Below, piece by piece: positions 46,776 through 56,603 of a stretch of 64,000 bases of DNA (position 1 is its first letter; every line of letters begins with the position of its first letter). This DNA comes from Pseudomonas sp. MM223 (GTDB lineage: Bacteria > Pseudomonadota > Gammaproteobacteria > Pseudomonadales > Pseudomonadaceae), in contig OX352322.1 in the NCBI GenBank assembly GCA_947090765.1, positions 6,565,001 through 6,629,000 on the forward strand, in the 5' to 3' direction. Below the pieces are notes generated by a model. It worked only from the letters and a program-made list of their open reading frames with translations. It was not told the origin of the DNA and made no database searches. Made by a program: the position numbers and the translations under genes.

Positions 46776-48205
46776 GTGACCCTTTACCTGAACCTGGCCG
46801 AACTGCTCGGCGCCCGCATCGAGCAGGGCCTGTACCGCCCCGGCCAGCGCCTGCCCTCGGTGCGCGCCCTGAGCGTGGAACACGGGGTAAGCCTGAGCAC
46901 CGTACAGCAGGCCTATCGCATGCTGGAAGACAGCGGCATGGTCTCGCCCCGGCCCAAGTCCGGCTACTTCGTCAGCGACCACCGCCTCCTGCCAGCCTTG
47001 CCCGCCGTCAGCCGCCCGGCCCAGCGCCCGGTGGATATCTCGCAATGGGAGCAGGTGCTGGAGCGATACGCAGCACGCCGCGTCAGGGTGTGGTCCAGCT
47101 TGGCCGTGGCATGCCCGACATCGACAGCCCCACCCTCAAGCCGCTGCTACGCAGCCTCGCCCAGTTGAGCCGGCGCCAGGACATGCCCGGCCTGTACTAC
47201 GACAACATCCACGGCAACCTGGCCCTGCGTGAGCAGGTGGCCCGGCTGATGCTCGACTCCGGTTGCCGCCTGAGCCCGGCCGACCTGGTCGTGACCACCG
47301 GCTGCCATGAGGCGCTGTCGTGCAGCATTCGCGCGGTATGCGAGCCTGGCGACATCGTCGCGGTGGATTCCCCCAGTTTCCACGGTGCCATGCAAACCCT
47401 GAAGGGCCTGGGCATGAAGGCGCTGGAAATCCCCACCGACCCGGTTACCGGCATCAGCCTGGAGGCGTTGGAGCTGGCCCTGGAGCAGTGGCCGATCAAG
47501 CTCATCCAGATCACCCCCAACTGCAATAACCCGCTTGGCTACATCATGCCCGAGGCCCGCAAGAAGGCCCTCCTGAGCCTGGCCCAGCGCTACGACGTGG
47601 CGATTCTGGAGGACGATGTGTACGGCGACCTGGCCTACACTTACCCGCGCCCGCGTACCCTCAAGTCGTTCGACGACGATGGCCGCGTGCTGTTTTGCAG
47701 CTCGTTTTCCAAGACCCTCGCCCCCGGCCTGCGGGTGGGTTGGGTGGCGCCCGGGCGCTACCTGGAGCGGGTGCTGCACATGAAATACATCAGCACCGGC
47801 AGCACCGCCAGCCAGCCCCAACTGGCTATCGCCGACTTCATCGCCGGCGGGCACTACCAGCCTCACGTACGGCGCATGCGCAGCCAGTACCAGCGTGGCC
47901 GAGACCAGATGAGCGACTGGGTAACCCGTTACTTTCCAGCGGGCACCCGGGTCAGCCGCCCCCAGGGTGGCTTCATGCTGTGGGTGGAATTACCCGAACA
48001 TTTCGATACGCTGCGCCTGAACCGGGCTTTACTGGAGCAGGGTGTACAGGTTGCCGTGGGCAGCATTTTCTCGGCCTCCGGCAAGTTTCGCCACTGCCTG
48101 CGCATGAACTTCGCCGCGCGGCCGACGCCGCAGATCGAGGCCGCCGTGCGCAAGGTCGGTGAAGCCGCCCTTCGTCTACTGGATGAAGAAAGCGCCGACG
48201 CGTAA
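46776..48205 (+). pseudogene. MocR-type regulator (GntR HTH plus aminotransferase fold), single-base frameshift
   Basis: Start GTG at 46776 with AGGAG seven bases upstream. Residues 1-75 form a GntR winged helix (LNLAELLGARIEQGLYRPGQ, then LPSVRALSVEHGVSLSTVQQ). A base is missing at 47061-47065: GAGCG where GAGCTG would give LELIRSTPRQGVVQLGRGMP. The rest is a PLP-binding class I aminotransferase fold (LVVTTGCHEALSCSIRAVCE; LFCSSFSKTLAPGLRVGW with the PLP Lys) to 48205. Repair yields 476 residues, normal for MocR proteins. It likely senses an amine or a PLP-linked compound. Divergent from DUF1127. Confidence 0.87.
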
Positions 48206-48265
48206 CTTTGCGCCGCCCACCACGGTCCAACCCCTAAAGCCCTTGCTGCACAGGACGATCCACCT

Positions 48266-49819
48266 TTGAGACTCCAGCGAGCCTTGCCTCTGCTGCTGGT
48301 GCTGCTGCTCGGCCTTGCCGGCTGTGCCAGCGTCGGCACGCCCCGGGAAACCAGCCAGGCGCTGCCCGCCAACGACTCCGCTTTTGGCCGCTCGGTGCTA
48401 CGCCAGGCTGCACCCTACGGCGGCCGCTCGGGCTTTCGCCTGCTGCCCAACAGCAATGAAGCCTTCCGTGCCCGTGCCGAGCTGATCCGCAACGCCCAGG
48501 CCAGCATCGACCTGCAGTACTACATCGTCCATGACGGCCTCAGCACCCGCGCTCTGGTGCATGAACTGCTGCGTGCCGCCGACCGCGGCGTGCGTGTGCG
48601 CATTCTGCTGGACGACACCACCAGCGACGGCCTGGACACCATCATGGGCACCCTCGATGCCCACCCCAACATCCAGATACGCGTGTTCAACCCGCTGCAC
48701 CTGGGCCGCAGCACGGGTGTAACGCGTGCCGTGGGCCGGCTGTTCAACCTGTCGCGCCAGCACCGGCGCATGCACAACAAGCTGTTCCTGGTGGACAACA
48801 GCATGGCGATTGTCGGCGGGCGTAACCTGGGCGACGAGTATTTCGATGCCGAGCCCAATCTCAATTTCACCGACATCGACCTGCTGGGCGTAGGCCCGGT
48901 GGCCGAGCAACTGGGGCACAGCTTCGACCAGTACTGGAACAGCGCCCTCAGCCGGCCGATCACCGACTTCCTCTGGCATGACCCGGATGCCCACGACCTG
49001 CGTGCCAGCCGCCACCGCCTGGAGGTGTCCCTGGCCGAGGCCCGTACCCAGCGCAAAGCCCTGTACGACCGCTTGATGGCTTACCAGTCGCAACCACGCC
49101 TGGATGTGTGGCGCAACGAGCTGATCTGGGCGCACGCCCAAGCGCTATGGGATGCCCCAAGCAAGGTGTTGGCCGACGACGAACCAGACCCACAATTGCT
49201 ACTGAGCCAGCAACTGGCACCAGACCTGGCCAGCGTGAGCCGCGAGCTGATCCTGGCATCGGCCTACTTTGTACCGGGTGAACCGGGGCTGCTGTACCTG
49301 ACCGGCCGCGCCGACGCTGGCGTTTCGGTGAAGCTGCTGACCAACTCGCTGGAGGCCACTGACGTGCCGGCGGTACATGGCGGCTATGCACCCTATCGCC
49401 GGGCCTTGCTTGAGCATGGCGTGCAGCTTTACGAGCTTCGCCGTCAGCCAGGCGCCCCCAGCGCCGGGCGGTTGAGTTTCCATGGCAGCTCGGATTCGAG
49501 CCTGCACACCAAGGCGATCGTGTTCGACCGGCGCAAGACCTTCATCGGCTCATTCAACTTCGACCCGCGCTCAGTGCTGTGGAACACCGAGGTAGGGGTG
49601 CTGGTGGACAGCCCGGAGCTGGCGGAGTACACCCGCGAGCTGGCCCAGCAAGGTATGGCGCCGGCGTTGAGTTACCAGGTGAAGCTGGTGGGGGACAAAC
49701 TGGTGTGGGCGACCGAGGACAATGGCCAGCGGCACGTGCTGACGTCTGAACCGGGTGGGATGTGGCGGCGGTTCAATGCCTGGATCAGCAAGGCGGTTGG
49801 CCTGGAGAAGATGTTGTAG
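48266..49819 (+). CDS. Phospholipase D family lipoprotein (ClsC/YmdC-like)
   Basis: A 517-residue protein with a lipoprotein signal (LLLVLLLGLAGCAS; Cys at residue ~20). It has two HKD motifs, HNKLFLVDNSMAIVGGRN and HTKAIVFDRRKTFIGSFNFD, as in cardiolipin synthase C and related phospholipase D enzymes. IDLQYYIVHDG and RVRILLDDTTSDGLD precede the first. The start is TTG at 48266 with AGGAC upstream; no ATG or GTG gives the whole signal peptide. It would act on phospholipids at the membrane surface. It follows the MocR gene but its link to it is unclear. Confidence 0.87.
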   Translation: MRLQRALPLLLVLLLGLAGCASVGTPRETSQALPANDSAFGRSVLRQAAPYGGRSGFRLLPNSNEAFRARAELIRNAQASIDLQYYIVHDGLSTRALVHELLRAADRGVRVRILLDDTTSDGLDTIMGTLDAHPNIQIRVFNPLHLGRSTGVTRAVGRLFNLSRQHRRMHNKLFLVDNSMAIVGGRNLGDEYFDAEPNLNFTDIDLLGVGPVAEQLGHSFDQYWNSALSRPITDFLWHDPDAHDLRASRHRLEVSLAEARTQRKALYDRLMAYQSQPRLDVWRNELIWAHAQALWDAPSKVLADDEPDPQLLLSQQLAPDLASVSRELILASAYFVPGEPGLLYLTGRADAGVSVKLLTNSLEATDVPAVHGGYAPYRRALLEHGVQLYELRRQPGAPSAGRLSFHGSSDSSLHTKAIVFDRRKTFIGSFNFDPRSVLWNTEVGVLVDSPELAEYTRELAQQGMAPALSYQVKLVGDKLVWATEDNGQRHVLTSEPGGMWRRFNAWISKAVGLEKML

Positions 49820-49855
49820 CGGCAATTTTGGGGCTGCTTTGCAGCCCCAAAATCG

Positions 49856-50995
49856 TCAGGCTGACACCGCCTCAAAGGCCCCACGCCGCTGGGTCAGCAC
49901 TACCAGCCCGGCAGCCCCGGCAGCCATCAGCAACAGCAACGCATGCCCGCTGATCCACTGGCTCCCGGCCCCCGCCAGCAACGGCCCGAGCAAGCAGCCA
50001 ATACCCCACAGCTGCGCCACATGGGCGTTGGCCCGCACCAGCGCATCATCCCGGTAGCGCTCACCAATCAGCACCAGCGACAAGGTGAACAAGCCCCCTG
50101 CACTGGCCCCGAACAATACCCATAACGGCCAGATCACCGGCGTGTGCAACAGCAGCGGAATCGCCAGGCTGGACACCAGCAAAGTCACCGCGCAGCCGGT
50201 AAACAGGGTGCGCCGCGACATATGGTCGGCCAACGCGCCGATAGGCAATTGCAGCACCGCATCACCCACCACCACGGTACTGACCATGAACAGGGCGATT
50301 TCGGTGGTGAAGCCCTGCTGCAGGCAATACACCGGCAGCAAGGTGAGGATCATCGCCTCGAACGAAGCGAACAGGGCAATGGCCCAGGCAATCACCGGCA
50401 GACGCCGGCAGAAAGCGAACAGGTCGCCGAAGGTAACGTTGCAGGCTTCCGTACTCGGTGCACCGCCACGCCCCAGCAGGATCAGCGGCGCGACCAGCAG
50501 CAGGCCCGTCGCGGCCCAGAAGCCAAAGTCGTCATCGGAGCCGAGGAAGCCCAGCACCAACGGCCCGGCCAGCTGGCTCAAGGCGTAACTGCTGCCGTAC
50601 AGCGCCACCAGGCGGCCACGCCATTGCTCGACCACCAGTTGGTTGATCCAGCTTTCCCCGAGGATGAACACCACCGTCAGGGACATGCCGATCATCAGCC
50701 GCAGCAGCAGCCACAGCGGGTAGCTGGGTAGCAGTGCGAGCAGGCCGATCGACAGCGCCCCACCCCATAGGCAAATGCGCATGGCCGAGGGCACACCGAC
50801 CCAGCCAGCCAGGCGGCTGGCCAGGCTGGCGCCTGCCAGAACACCCAGCGCCGGCATGGCGGCCATTACGCCGATGGCGAAGCTGCCATAGCCCCAGCCC
50901 TCCAGGCGTAGGGACACCAGCGGCATGCTCACGCCGAGGGCCAGCCCGACGCTGAGCACGGATGCCAGTACGGCGAAGTAGGTACCCCAACGCAT
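49856..50995 (-). CDS. MFS transporter (YfcJ/UMF-like)
   Basis: A 379-residue major-facilitator protein with about twelve helices: LASVLSVGLALGVSMPLVSL, then MAAMPALGVLAGASLASRLA and LMIGMSLTVVFILGESWINQ. The ESWIN block is typical of a small MFS group of unknown substrate (YcaD-like). The ATG at 50995 (MRWGTYF) follows AAGAGGTCAAGG; an upstream frame is repeat sequence. It converges with the PLD gene, and lies downstream of kauB on the same strand, separated by a repeat pair. Confidence 0.83.
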   Translation of the reverse strand: MRWGTYFAVLASVLSVGLALGVSMPLVSLRLEGWGYGSFAIGVMAAMPALGVLAGASLASRLAGWVGVPSAMRICLWGGALSIGLLALLPSYPLWLLLRLMIGMSLTVVFILGESWINQLVVEQWRGRLVALYGSSYALSQLAGPLVLGFLGSDDDFGFWAATGLLLVAPLILLGRGGAPSTEACNVTFGDLFAFCRRLPVIAWAIALFASFEAMILTLLPVYCLQQGFTTEIALFMVSTVVVGDAVLQLPIGALADHMSRRTLFTGCAVTLLVSSLAIPLLLHTPVIWPLWVLFGASAGGLFTLSLVLIGERYRDDALVRANAHVAQLWGIGCLLGPLLAGAGSQWISGHALLLLMAAGAAGLVVLTQRRGAFEAVSA

Positions 50996-51014
50996 CCTTG
51001 ACCTCTTGAATTCT

Positions 51015-51120
51015 TGGGGCTGCTTTGCAGCCCTTTCGCGGCACAAGGCCGCTCCTACAGGGGACCGCATATCCCTGTAGGAGCGGCCTTGTGCCGCGAA
51101 AGGCCGCAAAGCGGCCCCGT
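51015..51120. repeat. Inverted pair of AGGAGCGGCC-type repeats
   Basis: Facing pair between the MFS gene and kauB. Confidence 0.85.
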
Positions 51121-51147
51121 GCGATTACAGCTTGATCCAGGTCGCCT

Positions 51148-52617
51148 TCAGCCGGTGTATTTCTCCAGCGCATGCAGCGACTTGTCACGGCCGTTGCCCG
51201 ACTGCTTGAAGCCACCGAACGGTGCGGTCATGTCGCCGCCGTCGTACTGGTTCACCCAGACGCTGCCAGCGCGCACGGCACGGGCGGTCTTGTGGGCCTT
51301 GGAAATGTCCGACGTCCAGATGCCAGCGGCCAGGCCGTATGGCGTGTCGTTGGCAATGGCCACAGCCTCTTCGGCAGTGTCGAAGGCAATCACCGACAGC
51401 ACTGGGCCGAAGATTTCTTCCTGGGCAATGCGCATGGCGTTGGTCACGCCGTCGAAGATGGTCGGCTCGACGTAGGTACCGCCAGTTTCTTCCAGGGTAC
51501 GCTTGCCGCCAGCCAGCAGCTTGGCGCCGTCCTGGTGGCCTGCTTCGATGTACGACAGCACGGTGTTCATCTGCTGGGTGTCGACCAGGGCACCGACAGT
51601 GGTAGCCGGGTCCAGCGGGTTGCCAGGTTTCCAGCCTTTCAGGGCCTCGACCACCATCGGCAGGAACTTGTCCTTGATCGAACGCTCGACCAACAGGCGC
51701 GAGCCTGCGGTGCACACTTCGCCCTGGTTGAAGGCGATGGCGCTGGCAGCGGCCTCGGCGGCCGCTTGCAGGTCTGGCGCGTCGGCGAAGACGATGTTCG
51801 GGCTCTTGCCGCCGGCTTCCAGCCAGATGCGCTTCATGTTCGATTCGCCCGCATACACCATCAGCTGCTTGGCGATCTTGGTGGAACCGGTGAACACCAG
51901 AGTGTCGACGTCCATGTGCAGGGCCAGGGCCTTGCCCACGGTGTGGCCGTAGCCTGGCAGCACGTTCAGCACGCCAGCCGGGATGCCGGCCTCGATGGCC
52001 AGCTGGGCAATGCGGATGGCGGTCAGTGGCGATTTTTCGGACGGCTTGAGCACCACCGAGTTACCGGTGGCCAGCGCCGGGCCGAGCTTCCAGCAGGCCA
52101 TCAGCAGCGGGAAGTTCCACGGTACGATGGCACCGACAACACCCACCGGCTCGCGGGTAACCAGACCGAGCTGGTCGTGCGGGGTCGGGGCGACTTCGTC
52201 GTAGACCTTGTCGATGGCTTCGGCAGTCCAGTGAATGGCTTGTGCCGCGCCCGGGATGTCGATGCTGGAGGAGTCGCCGATCGGCTTGCCCATGTCCAGG
52301 GTTTCCAGCAGCGCCAGCTCTTCGACATTTTTGCGCAGCAGGTCGGCGAAGCGGATCAGCTTGGCCTTGCGCTTGGCCGGGGCCAGTTGCGACCACACAC
52401 CGGAATTGAAGGTGGCGCGGGCGTTTTCAACAGCGCGGTTGGCATCGGCCAGGTCGCAGCTGGCAACCTTGGCCAGGAAGCGTCCGTCGACCGGGCTCAG
52501 GCACTCGAAGGTTTCACCGGATGCGGCATCGGTGTATTCGCCGTTGATGAAGGCGCGGCCTTCGATCTTCAGTTGCTGGGCACGTTGTTCCCAGTCCGCA
52601 CGGGTCAGGGTGGTCAT
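51148..52617 (-). CDS. kauB: Aminobutyraldehyde-type dehydrogenase KauB, C-terminus frameshifted
   Basis: NAD-dependent aldehyde dehydrogenase acting on 4-guanidinobutyraldehyde or gamma-glutamyl-aminobutyraldehyde in arginine and polyamine catabolism. Motifs: GVVGAIVPWNFPLLMACWKL, the catalytic Glu in WLEAGGKSPNIVFAD, the nucleophilic Cys in NQGEVCTAGSRLL, and the C-terminal GGFKQSGNGRDKSLHALEKY. As written it ends EKYTG after 489 residues. Inserting one base at ~51152 so that ACCGGCTG becomes ACCGAGCTG gives EKYTELKATWIKL and a stop at 51125, the usual 497-residue enzyme. The start MTTLTRADW at 52617 follows GAGGAG. Fits PA5312 (kauB) by position. Confidence 0.9.
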   Translation of the reverse strand: MTTLTRADWEQRAQQLKIEGRAFINGEYTDAASGETFECLSPVDGRFLAKVASCDLADANRAVENARATFNSGVWSQLAPAKRKAKLIRFADLLRKNVEELALLETLDMGKPIGDSSSIDIPGAAQAIHWTAEAIDKVYDEVAPTPHDQLGLVTREPVGVVGAIVPWNFPLLMACWKLGPALATGNSVVLKPSEKSPLTAIRIAQLAIEAGIPAGVLNVLPGYGHTVGKALALHMDVDTLVFTGSTKIAKQLMVYAGESNMKRIWLEAGGKSPNIVFADAPDLQAAAEAAASAIAFNQGEVCTAGSRLLVERSIKDKFLPMVVEALKGWKPGNPLDPATTVGALVDTQQMNTVLSYIEAGHQDGAKLLAGGKRTLEETGGTYVEPTIFDGVTNAMRIAQEEIFGPVLSVIAFDTAEEAVAIANDTPYGLAAGIWTSDISKAHKTARAVRAGSVWVNQYDGGDMTAPFGGFKQSGNGRDKSLHALEKYTG

Positions 52618-52749
52618 ACGAAACTCCTCCTCTTGTTTAGGTGCAACGCCGCACTGAGGACTCACAGGCGTTGTCAGAATTCTGGCCGGGCGACGAGCGC
52701 ACACTGGCAAGCGATACCCTAAACCAGCCGGTGTAAACTATCAATATAT

Positions 52750-52778
52750 TTGACACGAAAGGCCCAAAAGCCTACTGA
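52750..52778 (+). promoter_or_regulatory. Weak promoter candidate of the cupin gene
   Basis: TTGACA at 52750-52755 is a perfect -35 box; 17 bases later TACTGA is a poor -10. It lies 36 bases before the cupin start. Confidence 0.3.
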
Positions 52779-52813
52779 TGTTAATTTTATTAAACAACAA
52801 CAGGAGCCGCACC

Positions 52814-53173
52814 ATGAGAATAGACAGCATCATCGACTTCGCGCAGGTACTTACCGAGGCCGAACGCTACCGCCCGGCGGCGGAAAAAATCCTCAAGGGC
52901 GAGCCGGACCAAGCGGTCTACAACCACTACTCCAGCCCTTGCGGGCAGTTTGCTGCTGGCGTGTGGGAAGGTGAGGTGGGGCAGTGGAAGGTGAACTACA
53001 CCGAACACGAGTACTGCGAGATCGTTCAGGGCGTTTCGGTGCTGCGCGACCAGGACGGCGGGGCCAAGACCCTGCGTGCCGGTGATCGGTTTGTCATCCC
53101 TGCCGGGTTCACGGGCACCTGGGAGGTGCTGGAGCCTTGCCGCAAGATTTACGTGATGTTCGAGCAGAAATGA
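52814..53173 (+). CDS. Cupin domain protein (DUF861-like)
   Basis: A 119-residue single-domain cupin of the DUF861 (ethanolamine-utilisation-like) type. The barrel blocks are YTEHEYCEIVQGVSVLRDQD and LRAGDRFVIPAGFTGTWEVL, followed by RKIYVMFEQK. The sequence GQFAAGVWEGEVGQWKVNYT is the usual N-terminal strand. The ATG at 52814 follows CAGGAGCCG. It lies divergently beside kauB; such cupins often occur next to amine-catabolic genes. A strong terminator closes the gene. Confidence 0.82.
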   Translation: MRIDSIIDFAQVLTEAERYRPAAEKILKGEPDQAVYNHYSSPCGQFAAGVWEGEVGQWKVNYTEHEYCEIVQGVSVLRDQDGGAKTLRAGDRFVIPAGFTGTWEVLEPCRKIYVMFEQK

Positions 53174-53193
53174 TCTGAGGCCCGAACAGCCAT

Positions 53194-53230
53194 AAAAAAA
53201 CCCGCGTCCTTTCGGAAGCGGGTTTTTTTT
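53194..53230. terminator. Bidirectional terminator
   Basis: AAAAAAACCCGC and GCGGGTTTTTTT form the stem, between the converging cupin gene and rpmG. Confidence 0.92.
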
Positions 53231-53245
53231 CAGGTCGCCGATCAA

Positions 53246-53401
53246 TTACTTGATCTTGGCTTCCTTGTACACCACGTGCTTGCGAACAACCGGATCATAT
53301 TTCTTGATCTCGATTTTGTCCGGAGTGGTGCGCTTGTTCTTGTCGGTGGTGTAGAAGTGGCCGGTACCGGCACTCGAAACCAGACGGATCAATTCACGCA
53401 T
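53246..53401 (-). CDS. rpmG: 50S ribosomal protein L33
   Basis: A 51-residue ribosomal protein: [20 protein letters not shown] at the start and [18 protein letters not shown] at the end. It lacks the zinc-binding Cys pairs of other L33 forms, as is normal for the Pseudomonas C-minus version. It lies 11 bases downstream of rpmB on the same strand, the conserved rpmB-rpmG operon. Confidence 0.96.
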   Translation of the reverse strand: MRELIRLVSSAGTGHFYTTDKNKRTTPDKIEIKKYDPVVRKHVVYKEAKIK

Positions 53402-53412
53402 GATGTTCTCCC

Positions 53413-53649
53413 TTAAACCTTGGCGCCAGCTTTACGGATGTCAACCAGAACGGCGTCGATGCCGCGCTTGTCGATGATACGCATGCCCTTGGCGGAAACG
53501 CGCAGACGCACGAAACGCTTCTCGGATTCAACCCAGAAACGGTGGTGCTGCAGGTTCGGCAGGAAACGACGACGGGTTTTGTTGTTTGCGTGGGAAATGT
53601 TGTTCCCGGTTACTGGACCCTTACCAGTAACTTGACAGACTCTCGACAT
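53413..53649 (-). CDS. rpmB: 50S ribosomal protein L28
   Basis: A 78-residue ribosomal protein: [20 protein letters not shown], then [20 protein letters not shown], and the C-terminal [17 protein letters not shown]. First gene of the rpmB-rpmG operon. The promoter should lie in 53650-53760. Confidence 0.97.
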   Translation of the reverse strand: MSRVCQVTGKGPVTGNNISHANNKTRRRFLPNLQHHRFWVESEKRFVRLRVSAKGMRIIDKRGIDAVLVDIRKAGAKV

Positions 53650-54010
53650 GACTCAGCCCTCTAAAACCACATGCCCAACCCGGCATGGGTTGGCCGCTTA
53701 ATCTCTCAGTCTTTGGCGCCTGGGCGCCGTGATTCTGGAGGTCTTATCGACCGGATCCGCTTATGCGACAGGCCGAGCCCCTAGAAAAGAGCGCTGCTTT
53801 ATACCAGAAAGACTTGGCTGCAACAACAGTAGATACACATTGCCGCAAGCCAGAACGCGCCGGGCCAGCATAGCGGCAGGCCCCGCCAGCCGTCGACCAC
53901 TCGTCGCCAGATTTGTAAAAAAGGGTGTGGTCATTTACCGGCGGGCACACTAGGGTAGGCCTTTTCCAGACTGCACTGGCAGATGGGCCACTGACAGCCA
54001 AGGAGCCACC
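53650..54010. promoter_or_regulatory. Intergenic region rpmB / peptide-binding protein
   Basis: 361 bases between divergent rpmB and the ABC binding-protein gene. It contains a GGCGCCTGGGCGCC palindrome at ~53715-53728 in the rpmB leader. No further gene was found. The part 53990-54010 holds AAGGAGCC, the ribosome-binding site of the next gene. Confidence 0.4.
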
Positions 54011-55618
54011 ATGCGTGCTGCCGCCCTTTCCTTATTGTTCAACTCTCTGTTCGCCGCTGGCGCGCTGCTCACTGCCGGCACTGCCCAGGCCGCGCCGTTG
54101 AGTGTTTGCAGCGAAGCCAGTCCCGAAGGCTTCGACGTGGTGCAGTACAACTCGCTGACCACGACCAACGCCACGGCTGACGTGCTGATGAACCGCCTGG
54201 TGGAGTTCGATGCAGCGCAAGGCAAGGTGGTGCCGAGCCTGGCGGCCAGCTGGACGGTGTCGGCCGACGGCCTGGTGTATGACTTCACACTGCGCGATGA
54301 CGTGAAGTTCCACACCACCCCCTACTTCAAGCCAGGCCGCGAGCTGAACGCCGACGATGTGCTGTTCAGCTTCCAGCGCATGCTCTACCCCGCCCATGCC
54401 TGGCACAAGACCGCACCGGGTGGCTACCCGCATGCCCAGTCGCTGCAACTGGGCAGCCTGATCAAGGCAATCGAGGCCCCGACGCCGAACACCGTGCGCT
54501 TTACCCTCAGCCACCCGGACGCCACGTTCCTGGCCACGCTGAGCATGGGCTTTGCCTCGATCTATTCCGCCGAGTATGCCGACAAGCTGCTCAAGGCTGG
54601 CACGCCAGAGAAGCTCAACAGCCAGCCGATCGGCACCGGCCCGTTCGTCTTCCAGCGCTTTCAGAAGGACGCCGTGGTGCGTTATCGCGCCAACCCGGAC
54701 TACTTCGCCGGCAAGCCGGCGGTCGACCCGCTGATCTTCGCCATCACCACCGATGCCAACGTGCGCCTGCAGAAGCTCAAGCGTGGCGAGTGCCAGGTGG
54801 CCCTGTCGCCCAAGCCGTTGGATATTGCCGAAGCGGGCAAGGATAGCAACCTCAAGGTGGCTACCACCCCAGCCTTCATGACCGCCTTCGTCGCCATCAA
54901 CAGCCAGCACCCGCCACTGGACAAGCCAGAAGTGCGCCAGGCCATCAACCTTGCCTTCGACAAGCAGGCCTACCTCAAGGCCGTGTTCGAAGATTCCGCG
55001 GTGGCCGCCAACGGCCCCTACCCACCCAACACCTGGAGCTATGCCAAAGACCTGCCCGGCTACCCGCTGGACCTCAAGAAAGCCAAGGCTTTGCTGACCA
55101 AAGCCGGCCTGGGCGATGGTTTCAGCACCACCATCTGGACACGCCCGTCTGGCAGCCTGCTCAACCCCAACCCCAGCCTTGGCGCGCAGATGCTGCAGGC
55201 CGACCTGGCCAAGATCGGCATAAAGGCCGAGATCCGCGTGATCGAATGGGGTGAGCTGATCCGCCGCGCCAAAGCTGGCGAGCATGACCTGCTGTTCATG
55301 GGCTGGGCGGGTGACAACGGCGACCCGGACAACTTCCTCAGCCCGCAGTTTTCCTGCGCAGCAGTGGAGTCGGGGACCAACTTTGCCCGCTTCTGCGACA
55401 ACCGCCTGGACCAACTGATCAGCGCCGGGCGCACTACCAACGACCAGAGTGTGCGCAGCCGGCTGTACCAGCAGGCGCAGACGCTGATCCAGCAGCAGGC
55501 GCTGTGGGTGCCCCTGGCGCACCCTACAGCGGCGACCCTGCTGCGCCAAGACGTCGAGGGGTACCAGGTGAGCCCGTTCGGGCGGCTGGACTTCAGCAAG
55601 GTGTCGGTCACCAAGTAA
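54011..55618 (+). CDS. ABC transporter peptide-binding protein (DppA-like)
   Basis: A 535-residue periplasmic solute-binding protein of the SBP_bac_5 family for dipeptides or oligopeptides. Residues 1-27 form a signal peptide (LLTAGTAQA). Blocks include CSEASPEGFDVVQYNSLTTT, ADDVLFSFQRMLYP, KLNSQPIGTGPFVFQRFQKD and LLFMGWAGDNGDPDNF. The ATG at 54011 follows AAGGAGCC. No permease genes are adjacent. By position it corresponds to P. aeruginosa dppA5 (PA5317), an accessory binding protein for a Dpp permease encoded elsewhere. Confidence 0.88.
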   Translation: MRAAALSLLFNSLFAAGALLTAGTAQAAPLSVCSEASPEGFDVVQYNSLTTTNATADVLMNRLVEFDAAQGKVVPSLAASWTVSADGLVYDFTLRDDVKFHTTPYFKPGRELNADDVLFSFQRMLYPAHAWHKTAPGGYPHAQSLQLGSLIKAIEAPTPNTVRFTLSHPDATFLATLSMGFASIYSAEYADKLLKAGTPEKLNSQPIGTGPFVFQRFQKDAVVRYRANPDYFAGKPAVDPLIFAITTDANVRLQKLKRGECQVALSPKPLDIAEAGKDSNLKVATTPAFMTAFVAINSQHPPLDKPEVRQAINLAFDKQAYLKAVFEDSAVAANGPYPPNTWSYAKDLPGYPLDLKKAKALLTKAGLGDGFSTTIWTRPSGSLLNPNPSLGAQMLQADLAKIGIKAEIRVIEWGELIRRAKAGEHDLLFMGWAGDNGDPDNFLSPQFSCAAVESGTNFARFCDNRLDQLISAGRTTNDQSVRSRLYQQAQTLIQQQALWVPLAHPTAATLLRQDVEGYQVSPFGRLDFSKVSVTK

Positions 55619-55652
55619 ACCTGCACCGGCCCCTTCGCCAGCCACATGGCCC

Positions 55653-55773
55653 TTGTAGGAGCGGCCTTGCGCCGCGAAAGGGCTGCGCAGCAGCCCCAGC
55701 GAGTTGTGCATCTGTGCTGAAACCCTGGGGCTGCTTTGCAGCCCTTTCGCGGCGCAAGGCCGCTCCTACACAT
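55653..55773. repeat. AGGAGCGGCC-type paired repeat unit
   Basis: Outward-facing pair in a GCGCCGC variant, between the converging binding-protein and radC genes. Confidence 0.85.
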
Positions 55774-55794
55774 GACCGCGTTGAACTGACCGTC

Positions 55795-56475
55795 CTAAGC
55801 CACAATCCACCCCTGCTCAACCATCGACAACGGCTCCCCGTCACCGATGATGATGTGGTCCAGTACCCGCACATCGATCAATGCCAGCCCCCGCTTCAGC
55901 GACAAGGTCAGGTGCACATCATCCTGGCTGGGCTCGTTGTTGCCCGAAGGGTGGTTATGACACAGGATCAGTGCCGCCGCGTTATGCAGCAATGCCCGCC
56001 GCACCACCTCCCGCGGGTAGACACTCGCCCGGTCTATCGTGCCCCTGAACAGAATTTCAAAAGCCAGTGGCCGGTGCTTGGTGTCGAGGAACAGGCATCC
56101 GAACACTTCGCTGGCCTCATGCCGCAACATGGCCTTGAGATAACGCCGCACAGCCGATGGCCCATCCAGCGCCTCTGCCCGCTTGATGCTCTCATCCAGA
56201 TAACGCCGGCCAATCTCCAGAAGCGCCTGAAGCTGTGCATACTTCACAGTCCCAATGCCCGGCTCGCGCAGCACGGCATCGCGATCCGCCTCCAGAAACT
56301 GCCTCAGCCCGCCAAAACGCACCAGCAGCCCCCGCGCAAGGTCCAGCACATTGCGCCCGGCAACGCCAGAACCCAGCAACACGGCAAGCAATTCGGCATC
56401 CGTCAGCACCGCAGCCCCTCGCAGCAACAACTTCTCCCGCGGCCGTTCTTCTGCCGGCCACTCCCTGATATTCAT
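55795..56475 (-). CDS. radC: RadC family protein (JAMM domain)
   Basis: A 226-residue protein with an N-terminal helix-hairpin-helix part ([20 protein letters not shown], then [19 protein letters not shown]) and a C-terminal JAMM metalloprotease-like domain ([20 protein letters not shown], then [19 protein letters not shown] with the His-x-His and Asp metal ligands). The biochemical role is unsettled; an early link to DNA repair was not confirmed. It is divergent from coaBC, the conserved arrangement. Confidence 0.92.
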   Translation of the reverse strand: MNIREWPAEERPREKLLLRGAAVLTDAELLAVLLGSGVAGRNVLDLARGLLVRFGGLRQFLEADRDAVLREPGIGTVKYAQLQALLEIGRRYLDESIKRAEALDGPSAVRRYLKAMLRHEASEVFGCLFLDTKHRPLAFEILFRGTIDRASVYPREVVRRALLHNAAALILCHNHPSGNNEPSQDDVHLTLSLKRGLALIDVRVLDHIIIGDGEPLSMVEQGWIVA

Positions 56476-56603
56476 CCCCGTCCCCTGCCCTTGCTGCGGC
56501 CTATTTCGACCCTGTGTTAATCTATTTCGCCTCGTACATGCGACGTACTGCCGCAGGCAATTTCAAACGTCGCCGCCCGCTCTCACTGGAAAAAGGCAAG
56601 CCT

